Assembly (NCBI GenBank): GCA_034401795.1
Contig: CM067371.1
Location: 80,106,402 to 80,170,401 of the forward strand
DNA length: 64,000 nucleotides
Direction: 5' to 3'
Source: Chaetoderma sp. LZ-2023a
Taxonomy: Eukaryota > Mollusca > Caudofoveata > Chaetodermatida > Chaetodermatidae
A program made the position numbers and the translations under genes. This document shows, piece by piece, positions 57,733-64,000 of this stretch; the first letter of the stretch is position 1, and each line of letters opens with the position of its first letter. The notes beneath the pieces were generated by a model, which saw only the letters and a list, made by a program, of their open reading frames with translations, was not told where the DNA came from and made no database searches.

Positions 57733-59479
57733 TAGAATGCGCAGTCAATGGCATGCCATCGCAAATCCCCACGCATTCATCACGTCGAGCTTTACCCTCA
57801 CTTTGACCCAAAACACAATAAATTCCTTGAAATGTAGTTTCAATGGGTAATGGGTTTCAAAATGAAATGCAATGATCCCCATTTGAAGTTTCAAATTTCT
57901 ATTTGAGAAGGTGCGTGCGTAGTTCCACTACAATTGGCTGATGCTCAATTTGCCCATTTGACCCTTGGCCACTGCCCTCAGTGTCTACTAACTATAAGCT
58001 TCAAAATGATATGTGACATGACTACATTTGATAAAATTTATTTTTTGTCTACCATTTCCCCCCACTCCTGCCCCTGAGCGTGACATCAAAATTCCAATGT
58101 GTCATGCACATCCTTGCCCATAGGTGTAATTATCCCCAAAGTTTCAAATTTCTATCTAAAATGGTGTGCGAAGAGTTGCGTTACAATCGATTGGTGCCCA
58201 ATTTTGGCCTTTTGACCCCGCCACTACCCTCAGTTTGACCCAAGATCAAAATAATTCCTTGTACTGTAGTCTACTACTCATGGACTTCAAAATCATATGT
58301 GACATGACCCCCTTTATAAATTTAATTTTTGACCCCCACCTGAGTCTCACCCATGGGGGTCATAATAACAAAATTTCAAAAGTACCATGCACATCCCTGG
58401 CCATATGTGTAATAATACCCAAAGTTTCAAGTTTCTATGTGAAATGGTCTAGGAGTTGCTTTACAATCGATTGGTGCCCACTTTTAAACCCCCCCCCCCC
58501 CCCCCCCCCCCTCCCTTACCCTCAGTTTGACCCAAGATCACAATAGTTCCGTGTACTGTAGCCTACTAATCATTGGCTTGAAAATGATATGTGACATGAC
58601 AACATTTGGAAAAATTTACTTTTTGACCCCACATTCCCCACCCCCAGGGCCCCACTCCTGGGGATCATGCCAAAATTCCAAGTGCCATGCACATCCCTGT
58701 CCATATGTGCAATCATCCTCAAAGTTTAAAGTTTCTATCTGAAATGGTCTATGAGGAGTTGCATCGCAATCGATAATTACTGGCCAATTTTGAACTTTTG
58801 ACTCCCTGGGCCCAGTCCCAGGGGTTCAGAACAAAATTCCAAAAGTGTCATGCACATCCTTGCCCATAGGTATGATCATCCCCAAGGTTTCAAGTTTCTA
58901 TCTTAATCGGTCTAGAAGGAGATGCGTTACAATCGATAAGATGGCGGGCGCATACGCACACGGGTCGCATCACATAATCCCCACCTTTTCTTCGAAAAGC
59001 GTGGGGATAGCTTCGAAAAATGTGGGAATAATTACTGGGCAATTTTGACATTTTGACCCGCTGTACCCAGCCCGGGGTGTCAGAACAAAATTCCAAAAGT
59101 CATGCACATCCTTGTCCATAGGTATAATCATCCCCAAGATTTCAAGTTTCTATCTTAAACGGTCTAGAAAGAGATGCGTTACAGTCGATAAGTGCACAGA
59201 CGGCCTGGTCTCAATCACATAATCCCCAACTTTTCTTCGAAAAGCATGGGGATAATAAACAGATATGTAATAATAGATAATCGTAAGTGTTTGTTTAACC
59301 AATACTACACATATTTGACTAGTTAAAATTAATTATAGCATAGTTGATAGACATAAGGCAGCCATCCCAAATGCAGTAAAGGGGTGCTCTTTTAGACCAC
59401 TTTGTATCTATAATATTCGATTTCAACCAAACTTTCTTTAAAAGCAGCTACTCCATACATCCGTTGTGTGATATTCTTA

Positions 59480-59524
<45 letters not shown>

Positions 59525-62029
59525 GGCTTCAAAAATGTCCATATTGTCCGGACATGTCCGAGAATTGTCTTCGATGACCGGTAAATGTGATGTCCAGTCG
59601 GACAGCAATGTATGTATTTTGTTAAATCATTGTGAATAAAAAACCCATCAAATGTATCTAATAGGCATCCCAATTTCAGCAGTTTGTGTAAATAAAAAAA
59701 AATTTGGGAGTTAAATAACGTATAAATGTTAAATAAAATGAGATTTGAAATGAAATTTTGAAATAACTTCGAGTTCCCGAGTCCAGTTTTTAGGTCCGTA
59801 AAATGCAGACGATTCTACCGAGTATTAATCAGCTTCCGCAATAGGGAGAGTTTACGCCATCACTCTCGTAGCTACTCGAAGCTCCCGTCCTATATGTATA
59901 TATATGTGGATTGAGCCACTATCTGGGTAGTAATATTAGCATCTTCGCGCTACTCGAGTAACAACTTGAACTTGTCATACAAAGGGAGACAATAAGCGGT
60001 AGCTGAGAAATCCCGCGATTTCTATTTTATCTCGACAACATTTTATGTCAAAATTTGGATTAATTTTGATGAAATAAACAATGTTTATTAAAGTATGTGC
60101 AATATTTAGGCGGTCCCAGTTAATTATTTCACTCCCGCGATGATGGATATAAGGTATACATTAAGCATAGGCGTAAGATGGTAAGATTTTCTAGCGTGAA
60201 ATGTGTTCTATTTTCGTGCTATTTTTTGTATATTTATAAAAAAGATAAAAGACTGTTTCACCTCCAAACATGTTTTACGAAACAGAAAGATGATTCAACA
60301 AAAGATATTGTTCGAAAGGAGAGTTTTATCCACTCTGCGAAATTCGTAGAGCGTTCTGAAATGTTTTCTTTTCCAAATGATCTATCTGTATAAGGATGAA
60401 GGACTGGAAATTTTTTATTTCATTTATCTTGTTATTAAATTATTATTATTAATATTGATAATAATATTAATGATAATAATAAAATAAAACCTTTCATTTC
60501 AATTGAGTTATAAAAGATGTGATATATTTATTAACATGATTAATATACTTCTATCCAGGAATGTGATAGGTTCAGATGAACAGATAAATAAAGCCTTGCA
60601 TCTGTTGAGAGATCATGGATTTATCAACTATTACGGCATGCAGAGATTTGGAACAACATCTGTACCGACACATCATATTGGCAGGTATTGTCGATGATTA
60701 ATTTTGACTAAAGCTTAGTAGAGCTTATCATATTTTCTCTTGAAACACCCATTAGGCTTATTTTCTAGTACATCTGTCTGCCGGTTTTTCTGTCAGTCTT
60801 AATTAATTTTCAGAGCAACGGTTATGTACATGGATTAGTTCCGAGTTTGGTTCACCGGTACTTTGAACAGTGTTCATACATGTTATGAAAATACTGGAAA
60901 ACCATGGAAACTGAAGATTAACCCCTTAATACTCAAGCTGGCCAAAATGGCTTGAGCAGTTGGCTTGAGAAATGTCCATTTCTAGATGACCTGAATACTA
61001 TTTTTGAAAATTCCCACCTGGAATGGCTGGCTCGATAACCGCACCAGTCATTGCAGTGGAATGTAAACTTTCAAAAGAACTTCTTGCTCAAGGCCTGGAA
61101 ATACTGGAAAATCAATAGGCCTATGTTTTCTCATAGGTCAAGGAACTGTGAGCAGTCGTGGAATGTTAACCATTTGAACATTGAAATTCCTGTATGATTA
61201 TTTAGTTTAAGACAATCAATTATACACATAAGGTGTTGGTTGTTTTAAAAATAAATTGGCTGGAAGCTGTTGTGGCTAGTCGACAAAATATTTCACGGAA
61301 TATTTATTAAATTGTAATTGATTTTTCATAATTTATCTCTCGTGTTCAAAGAAATTAGTTTTGTGTTCAAAATGTTATCTGTTGTGCAGAATCATAGAAG
61401 GAAAACACTGTATGGTATGAACACCATTATTGTCTTCAGTGTCATGAAATTATGTTATTTTTGTCACGGAAAACTCATTAGATTTCGCACCATGAAATTA
61501 ATATGAACCCTGTGTGACAAAACATGGAAATGGGATCACTTCATCAAGATCATTCCATTTTCTCCTCGAGTTCTCTCCCATTAAAACTTTAAATTAATCA
61601 AAAAACTAGTTTCGCGAACATATCCTGCCTGTAACTATAAAAAGTCTGCATGGATTCACTTCAGATTTTATGTCACAGGATATCAGTTGGAATTGAGTTT
61701 CTGTAAAATCTGTCCTTATTTTTGGTAATTTTGGTGAATTATCTCCTGAAATACTTAAATCTTTACTCCAAAACGTCTTTATTAATATATGTTCACTTTA
61801 AGATTTTTTGTGTATGAGAAGAATTCATTTAGGGTTCAATTTCTATCTTAGCTGGATTACTGTAAAGGGGACATGTTACCAATAGTGATCGTAGTGATCT
61901 TATATCGTTAAAGTTCTTTAAAAGAAATTAATATCAGGGAACTAATAATTATCACATTTTCCTTTAGATCATTGCTTTGTGAAGACTTGAAACAAGCCGT
62001 GGAGCTAATCCTTAGTCCAAGAGATTCTG
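37275..62029 (+). CDS. PUS7: Pseudouridylate synthase PUS7 orthologue (TruD family), exons 1-11, 3' part outside window
   Basis: Eleven exons joined by GT-AG introns give one uninterrupted frame of about 361 codons. PUS7 converts uridine to pseudouridine in tRNA, mRNA and other RNAs, using a single catalytic Asp. The sequence shows an acidic, Lys-containing N-terminus ([17 protein letters not shown]), then [19 protein letters not shown] (the family's ADVGIxxFVSxHxGF block). Next come [18 protein letters not shown] and the catalytic motif [13 protein letters not shown] in exon 7 (Asp within TKD). [13 protein letters not shown] follows, then [18 protein letters not shown] in exon 10. Exon phases agree at every junction. 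Human PUS7 has 661 residues, so somewhat more than half is here. The large TruD insertion domain and C-terminus lie beyond 64000. The gene looks intact. Intron expansion by repeats makes it exceed 25 kb. Confidence 0.95.
38088..38133. repeat. (CA)n microsatellite in PUS7 intron 1
   Basis: An interrupted CA tract followed by a GTGTGTGTGG stretch. Confidence 0.93.
38580..38800. repeat. Minisatellite CTTCTAGCTGCTACTGAGG in PUS7 intron 1
   Basis: About nine units of roughly 18-25 bp built on TTCTAGCTGCT with variable ACTGAGG/ACTAGGG/TCTGGGG tails. Confidence 0.9.
38850..38945. repeat. Palindromic family B, half-collapsed copy
   Basis: GAATGTCCATTTAC joins directly to the right half (GAGCCAGTCATTCCAGTGAT ... 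TAAATGGACATTC); most of the left arm is deleted. Confidence 0.75.
39016..39199 (+). CDS. PUS7: PUS7 exon 2
   Basis: Acceptor tgcag, donor gttagt; entering phase 1, leaving phase 2. It encodes a Ser/Glu/Asp-rich linker and the conserved [19 protein letters not shown] block. Confidence 0.95.
39220..39445. repeat. Palindromic family B, best full copy
   Basis: The core 39268-39392 is a near-perfect hairpin. CACAGGCCAAGAGAATAG... through CACTGGAATGACTGGCTC is mirrored by GAGCCAGTCATTCCAGTG... to TCTCTTGGCCTGT, with almost no loop. Flanks (CAAGCCGGCCAAAGCCGGCC; TTCTTGTCCAAATTTG) also recur with other copies. Confidence 0.92.
40639..40708. repeat. Palindromic family A copy
   Basis: TGAATATTTTGAAAACAATTTG mirrored by AAATTGTTTTCAAC around a GGTTGGTGGCTAAGC centre. 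Confidence 0.75.
40798..41840 (+). repeat. ~190-bp degenerate tandem array (family T)
   Basis: Five to six units contain AACTCCTxTGAAATCATTAGACGGAA, CAACCAAATTTGATATxTGxGTTACC and ATTTGGCTC...GGGG...TCAAAAGGTCA. The array starts with a TTATCCCCACA-type end and closes with GATGATGCGTCATCGACCGA, then CTAGT. Inverted copies are at 46725-47115 and 56740-57365, and an end fragment is at 42385-42502. Confidence 0.8.
42067..42154 (+). CDS. PUS7: PUS7 exon 3
   Basis: Acceptor attag, donor gtgaat. It completes the split Arg and reads [16 protein letters not shown], equivalent to YSDFVVHEI in relatives. It leaves in phase 0. Confidence 0.95.
42310..42434. repeat. GT-rich microsatellite and C14 run
   Basis: Alternating GTGTGYGT from about 42316 to 42376 and a poly-C run at about 42420-42434 within a family T fragment. 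Confidence 0.9.
43071..43162. repeat. Palindromic family A copy
   Basis: TTGAATATTTTGAACATATTTTGATTGG mirrored by CCAATCCAACTATGTTTAAAATATTCAA, with a GGCAGCC-containing centre. Confidence 0.85.
43324..43434 (+). CDS. PUS7: PUS7 exon 4
   Basis: Acceptor cttag, donor gtaact; 37 codons, phase 0 to 0. A variable, Glu-rich helix ([20 protein letters not shown]). Confidence 0.9.
43911..44022. repeat. Palindromic family B, diverged copy
   Basis: AGGCCAAGAGAAGACT ... AGTCTTCTAGGCCT, with GAGCCAGTCATTTTGATGAT in the right half. Confidence 0.75.
44269..44614. mobile_element. hAT-type MITE (346 bp) with perfect 8-bp target duplication
   Basis: Ends AGGGACTGACC...GGTCTGTCCCT form a terminal inverted repeat. 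GGTTATAC lies on both sides (44261-44268 and 44615-44622). 8-bp duplications and AGGG/CAGGG ends are typical of hAT elements. It has no coding capacity. It lies in PUS7 intron 4. Confidence 0.88.
45170..45300. repeat. Two ~62-bp direct repeats
   Basis: GATAACCAACTCCCGTTAGC...GCCTCxAAxxGCAAAxGAGCCA occurs twice back to back. A weaker third version (GCCTCCAATCGCAAAAGA) is at about 45053. Confidence 0.85.
45345..45490. repeat. Copy of the repeat seen at 28295-28515
   Basis: Shares the TATTTAGGCGATCC, ATTTTATGCCAAAATT and CATACATTAAACATAG phrases with the copies at 28295 and 59940. Confidence 0.7.
45709..45835. repeat. Palindromic family B copy
   Basis: GTCCATTTGCAGACTAAGAG ... CTCTTGGTCTGCAAA with a GAATGACTGTCTCGATAACC / GAGTCAGTTATTC centre. 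Confidence 0.88.
46059..46179 (+). CDS. PUS7: PUS7 exon 5
   Basis: Acceptor tccag, donor gtatgg; leaves in phase 1. Contains [15 protein letters not shown], matching the family's IHQAIKxxFPGLE region. Confidence 0.95.
46408..46524. repeat. Palindromic family A copy with triplicated right arm
   Basis: GTTGAATATTTTGAAACTAA forms the left arm. The right-arm phrase CTAGTTTCAAAATATTCAA is repeated three times in tandem. Confidence 0.88.
46725..47115 (-). repeat. Family T repeat, inverted copy
   Basis: Starts with GCACAGTCGATGGCACGCCA, the complement of the closing end of the 40798-41840 array, and ends with TGTGGGGATAAT. It includes C/CA-rich tracts at 46785-46825. Confidence 0.75.
47305..47440. 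repeat. Palindromic family B copy
   Basis: GAATTTGCAGGTCAAAGAAC ... TCTCTTGACCTGCAGATGAAC arms, with a GGCTCAGTTATCGAGTCAGG centre. Confidence 0.82.
49547..49655. repeat. Palindromic family A copy with duplicated centre
   Basis: GAAAGTTGTTGCTGCCTTAG and GAAAGTTGTTACTGCCTAAG are both present. The right arm is GACTTTCAGTCAAATTATTT. Confidence 0.85.
49813..49899. repeat. Palindromic family A, near-perfect hairpin
   Basis: AATATTTTGAAAACAATTGG ... GACTGAAAGTTGTTGTTGGC is mirrored by GCCAACAACTTTCAGTC ... CTTTCAAAATATTCAA. Confidence 0.9.
50368..50485 (+). CDS. PUS7: PUS7 exon 6, with tandem TAGTAG acceptor
   Basis: Encodes [20 protein letters not shown], one of the most conserved stretches. 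Two acceptors three bases apart (AG at 50366-50367 and at 50369-50370) both keep the frame, differing by one Val codon. Donor gtacca, phase 2. Confidence 0.95.
50709..51315. mobile_element. 607-bp non-autonomous DNA transposon with ~17-bp TIRs
   Basis: TACACCTTTCCCACATT at 50709 is mirrored by AATGTGGGAAAGGTGTA ending at 51315. The flanks are CTAGCCAA (50701-50708) and TTAGCCAA (51316-51323), an 8-bp duplication with one mismatch. The interior has no recognised gene. It lies in PUS7 intron 6. Confidence 0.85.
51473..51561. repeat. Palindromic family A copy
   Basis: GTTGAATATTTTGAAACTAA / TTAGTTTCAAAATAGTCAAC arms with a GCTGCTGC / GCAGCAGC centre. Confidence 0.9.
51981..52058 (+). CDS. PUS7: PUS7 exon 7, catalytic motif
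   Basis: Acceptor tatag, donor gtaata, phase 2 to 2. Encodes [19 protein letters not shown]. The Asp of TKD is the nucleophile in TruD-family enzymes. Confidence 0.96.
52381..52446 (+). CDS. PUS7: PUS7 exon 8
   Basis: Acceptor gatag, donor gtacca, phase 2 to 2. Encodes [20 protein letters not shown], aligned with the family helix ending in LGNF. Confidence 0.93.
53160..53990 (+). repeat. ~150-bp tandem array of the CTTGTCAACGCAACTCC family
   Basis: The anchor CTTGTCAAxxCAA recurs near 53218, 53380, 53515, 53668 and 53825 with ATCATTACCACCT-like and CTGTCTGTC-like phrases between. The 178-codon ORF across it is a by-product. Confidence 0.75.
54877..55020. repeat. Palindromic family A fused to a family T end
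   Basis: GTTGAAAATTTTGAAACTAA ... CTGCTCCCAGTCAAAAG, followed directly by a family T closing end (GATGCCGCGCCATCAACCA ... CTAGT). Confidence 0.7.
55292..55413. repeat. Palindromic family B copy
   Basis: AAATGTCAATTTACAGGCTA ... GAATGGACATTT, with a GAGCCAGTCATTCCAGTAGT right half. Confidence 0.8.
56339..56467. repeat. Palindromic family B copy
   Basis: GGAATGTCCATTTACAGGCC ... TAGCCTGCAAATGGA, with a CACTGGGATGACTGGCTTGA left centre. Preceded by the family flank GCCAAGCTGGCC. Confidence 0.85.
56740..57365 (-). repeat. Family T repeat, inverted copy
   Basis: AATGCTCGGTCAATGACACG-like start, TTTTGGAGGAGATAG units and a TGTGGGAATAATA-like end. Includes a C21 run at about 57018-57038. Confidence 0.75.
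57612..57674 (+). CDS. PUS7: PUS7 exon 9
   Basis: Acceptor ttgcag, donor gtatgg, phase 2 to 2. Encodes [16 protein letters not shown], matching LKLGELxGNHFTVVLR. Confidence 0.95.
57692..57731. repeat. (TA)n next to the PUS7 exon 9 donor
   Basis: About 20 TA units starting 17 bases after the exon 9 donor. Confidence 0.97.
57733..59260 (-). repeat. ~245-bp degenerate tandem array (family U)
   Basis: Five to six units contain GTTTCAAGTTTCTATCTxAA, GTTGCxTTACAATCGAT and CATGCACATCCxTGxCCATA. It begins with the family T style end (GAATGCGCAGTCAATGGCAT) and closes with CTTCGAAAAGCATGGGGATA. A C24-type run is at about 58489-58512. Confidence 0.8.
59482..59640 (+). mobile_element. (TA)n and adjoining hAT-like left end
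   Basis: A (TA)n tract (59482-59521) is followed by CAGGGCTTCAAAAATGTCC and a GTCCGGACATGTCCG palindrome. CAGGGCTT is a common hAT terminus. No matching right end was found. Confidence 0.45.
59940..60180. repeat. Third copy of the 28295-28515 repeat
   Basis: CATACAAAGGGAG, ATTTTATGTCAAAATTTGGA, TATTTAGGCGGTCCCAG and CCCGCGATGATGGATATAAG are shared, in the same order as at 28295. Confidence 0.8.
60559..60684 (+). CDS. PUS7: PUS7 exon 10
   Basis: Acceptor tccag, donor gtattg, phase 2 to 2. Encodes [18 protein letters not shown], the NYYGMQRFG motif shared by all TruD enzymes. Confidence 0.96.
60970..61100. repeat. Palindromic family B, decayed copy
   Basis: AAATGTCCATTTCTAGATGA ... GGAATGGCTGGCTCGATAAC and GCACCAGTCATTGCAGTGGA; the right arm is partly lost. 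Confidence 0.7.
61968..62029 (+). CDS. PUS7: PUS7 exon 11
   Basis: Acceptor tttag, donor gtatga; leaves in phase 1. Encodes [21 protein letters not shown], aligned with the family's xVMDLILKPRxG. The next exon is not found before 64000. Confidence 0.92.
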
Positions 62030-62261
62030 GTATGATAACTATTATTATGCGTCAAGCAATAGCTTATTCTGTGTGTTGACATAAGTGTCGGTTCTGTGTG
62101 TCGGTTCCAGCATGCAGCATATTTATTTTTTGATACCATTTAATTAATGAAAAGCTACCTTTTCATGTGTCAATATAACCATTACAAATCAGACAAATTT
62201 CATACATGTATCAAAGAAAAATGTAATTTGTAACCTCATTCTTCTTCAGGATTCATTTTTA

Positions 62262-63290
62262 GCTCACATGGTCTGAAATATCAAGTGAGCTTATGCCGTG
62301 GCAACTACCCAACATCCGTCCATCATCTGCTCATCTGTCGTGAACATTCGCTTTAATCAGCCTCTCAAGAACCACTGGGCCAATTTCAATCAACGTTGTC
62401 AGGAAGTGTCCTTGGGTCATAGAGATCCAAGATTGCGCAAATCAAGCTGATTAGTCGATTTGGGTGGCCATTTTCGATTCTGTGCTATTTTTAGAAATGT
62501 CTTTAAACATCTTTGAAACAACCTGGTCGAGTAATTTGAAAGTCAAGAAACTTCACGTTAGTTTTCTAAAAAACAGAACCACTGAATGGATCAGGCCTAA
62601 ATTTAGGAAATATGATTAGGGACTAACATTAAAGGTTGTTCAAGCAAAGTTTATACGGCAAATCATGACCATATTGGACCAATCAGAATGTAGCTTGGAT
62701 TTTTTTAATTTAATGGATTTTGATGGTGATTATTGCTTTTTGTGTGTGTACATGTATATATGGAAATGTCAATTTTTACACTTGCTTTTGCCAGATAAAA
62801 AGATCGGTAACAAGCTTGGATTATTTTCCCGTCAAAACTCCTGTAAGAAAAGAATGGAATGCTTCAAACAGCTTTCTCAAGAATCTGTTGGCTGATTTAA
62901 ATCAAATTTGTCTGGAAGCGTTCTTCGATCATAGAGATCCTAGATTGTTCAAATGTTTGATTGTTCTGATTGGTCGATTTGGATGGCAGACAGCTTGGAC
63001 TTCGTGCTATTTTTAGGGATTCGTTAAAACATCTGTGCTTGGATGATTGATTAGAAAGTCAAGAAACATCATCTAGCCCATGGGCTGAAACAAGTGTGTT
63101 TGAAAGATGTTGATTAGTCAATTTGATTAGCAACCATCTTTGATGACCTAGTTTTAAAACCGGTTAGTAGGATCGAGCCCATTAGTGCTTAAAATTAATT
63201 TACGTCTTCCAGCATAGCCACCTTCAACCAATCAAATCAATCAAAATTGCTATTGTTGAAGGATTGTAACAGTAAAATGCCAATATTTAG
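62262..63290 (+). repeat. TAGCTCACATGG dispersed family, two decayed copies
   Basis: Begins TTTAGCTCACATGGTCTGAA with GTGAGCTTATGCCGTGGC, and carries the GATCCAAGATT, ATTTTTAGAAATGTC and TAGTTTT phrases of the family. A second decayed body starts near 62810. The PUS7 coding sequence does not resume here. Confidence 0.65.
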
Positions 63291-64000
63291 GTTTTATTTA
63301 TGGCTTGCTTATTAGGAATTTGATACTTTTCAATCTCATTGGTCGATCGTGTCAGTGGTAGACTGGTAGTAGAGGTGAACCATTTTTCAATATTCTGATA
63401 TATCATGATTCGATACAAGATCACGATTTTTTACAATACTAAACAGAAGATTGGAAAAGTCACAAAAGATTTACGGTCACATGTTGAATATTTTGAGCTT
63501 CCAGTAATTTCAAAGTATTCAACAACCATAAGCTGATTTTCATTAAACATTATAATGACTATATTACCAATTTTTATAAATGTGCTTACCCATGTCAAAC
63601 AACAACCAATATTTCTTTCAACACTGGGACATGGAGGAGGGGTTGGGTTGGTGGCTATAATATATATCGATATCGTGATTTTTAATGCATTATAAATCGC
63701 AATATTGTCTAGAGCAATATCACACATGAATGAGTGATAATAATAAATTCTTTTGTACATTTACTTCTTCCTAGCTTAATTGCGCCAGTTTCCTGACACG
63801 TTTTTTCCATTTGTAACGTAGATTTCCATATTTCCTACAGAAATGTCCAGTATGCAGTTTGATCATCATCAGCTTTGCAATACAGATGAATCACTGAATT
63901 ATACATGTATTAACCATTTGATGTCTAATTTTGGTTAAACAAAAAATTATTTGCTTATTAAATGCTCATTTGCTGGTCATGAGATGTATTTTTGAAATTT
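63291..64000. other. Window end within PUS7, no further exon found
   Basis: Includes AT-rich hAT-like debris (CATGATTCGATACAAGATCACG at 63402; TATCGATATCGTGATTTTTA at 63667) and a short family A half-hairpin at 63484-63524. The acceptor-like CTACAG at 63840 is followed by a frame that does not match the family. Confidence 0.4.

Noticed and set aside
63818-63900. PUS7 exon 12 after the CTACAG acceptor-like site
   Set aside because: The translated frames do not match the conserved family sequence expected after exon 11 and soon hit a stop.

Overview
This is animal nuclear DNA, most likely from a marine invertebrate, and a lophotrochozoan is my best guess. The evidence is a GT-AG intron-containing gene, dense retroelement and transposon remains, microsatellites, and dispersed repeat families of a kind I associate with such genomes. 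The species cannot be fixed from the sequence. There is no bacterial-style gene organisation.

Region 1-5582: a decayed non-LTR retrotransposon (about 145-1510), short repeats and microsatellites, a 62-bp-arm foldback (4318-4494), and otherwise unremarkable AT-rich DNA.

Region 5583-23383: the most unusual part. A 3441-bp LTR (5583-9023, TGTAG...CTACA ends) is followed two bases later by a TGGCGCC primer-binding-site core. Next come broken Ty3/gypsy-type gag, protease, RT, RNase H and integrase (to 17032). A second, 3603-bp copy of the same LTR then follows in the OPPOSITE orientation (19371-22973). Both copies carry an inward-facing promoter: CRE, a perfect five-unit heat-shock element, two CCAAT boxes, a second CRE and a TATA box. 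A third, 5'-truncated direct LTR copy (22974-23383) runs into a gap of exactly 500 N. Two related ~0.9-kb inserts lie in sense orientation inside gag (9194-10168) and inside RT (14029-14905). Each begins with a hairpin whose stem sequence differs between copies while the loop is conserved.

Region 23884-36490: a minus-strand non-LTR retrotransposon truncated by the gap, the C-terminal end of another, hAT-type ends, a broken hAT-like transposase (29653-30600), and a non-LTR fragment in which a 259-bp RT segment is tandemly triplicated (33533-34309).

Region 37275-64000: the 5' half of a host gene on the plus strand. Eleven exons encode an orthologue of pseudouridine synthase PUS7 (TruD family), including the catalytic GTKDRRA block. 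The gene continues past the window. Its introns are filled with two palindromic MITE-like families, a hAT MITE with a perfect 8-bp target duplication, a 607-bp transposon nested in a related copy, and several degenerate tandem families.

The only gene that looks functional is PUS7. The retroelement proteins all carry stops or frameshifts. The two LTR promoters could still be active, and because they converge they could produce overlapping transcripts.
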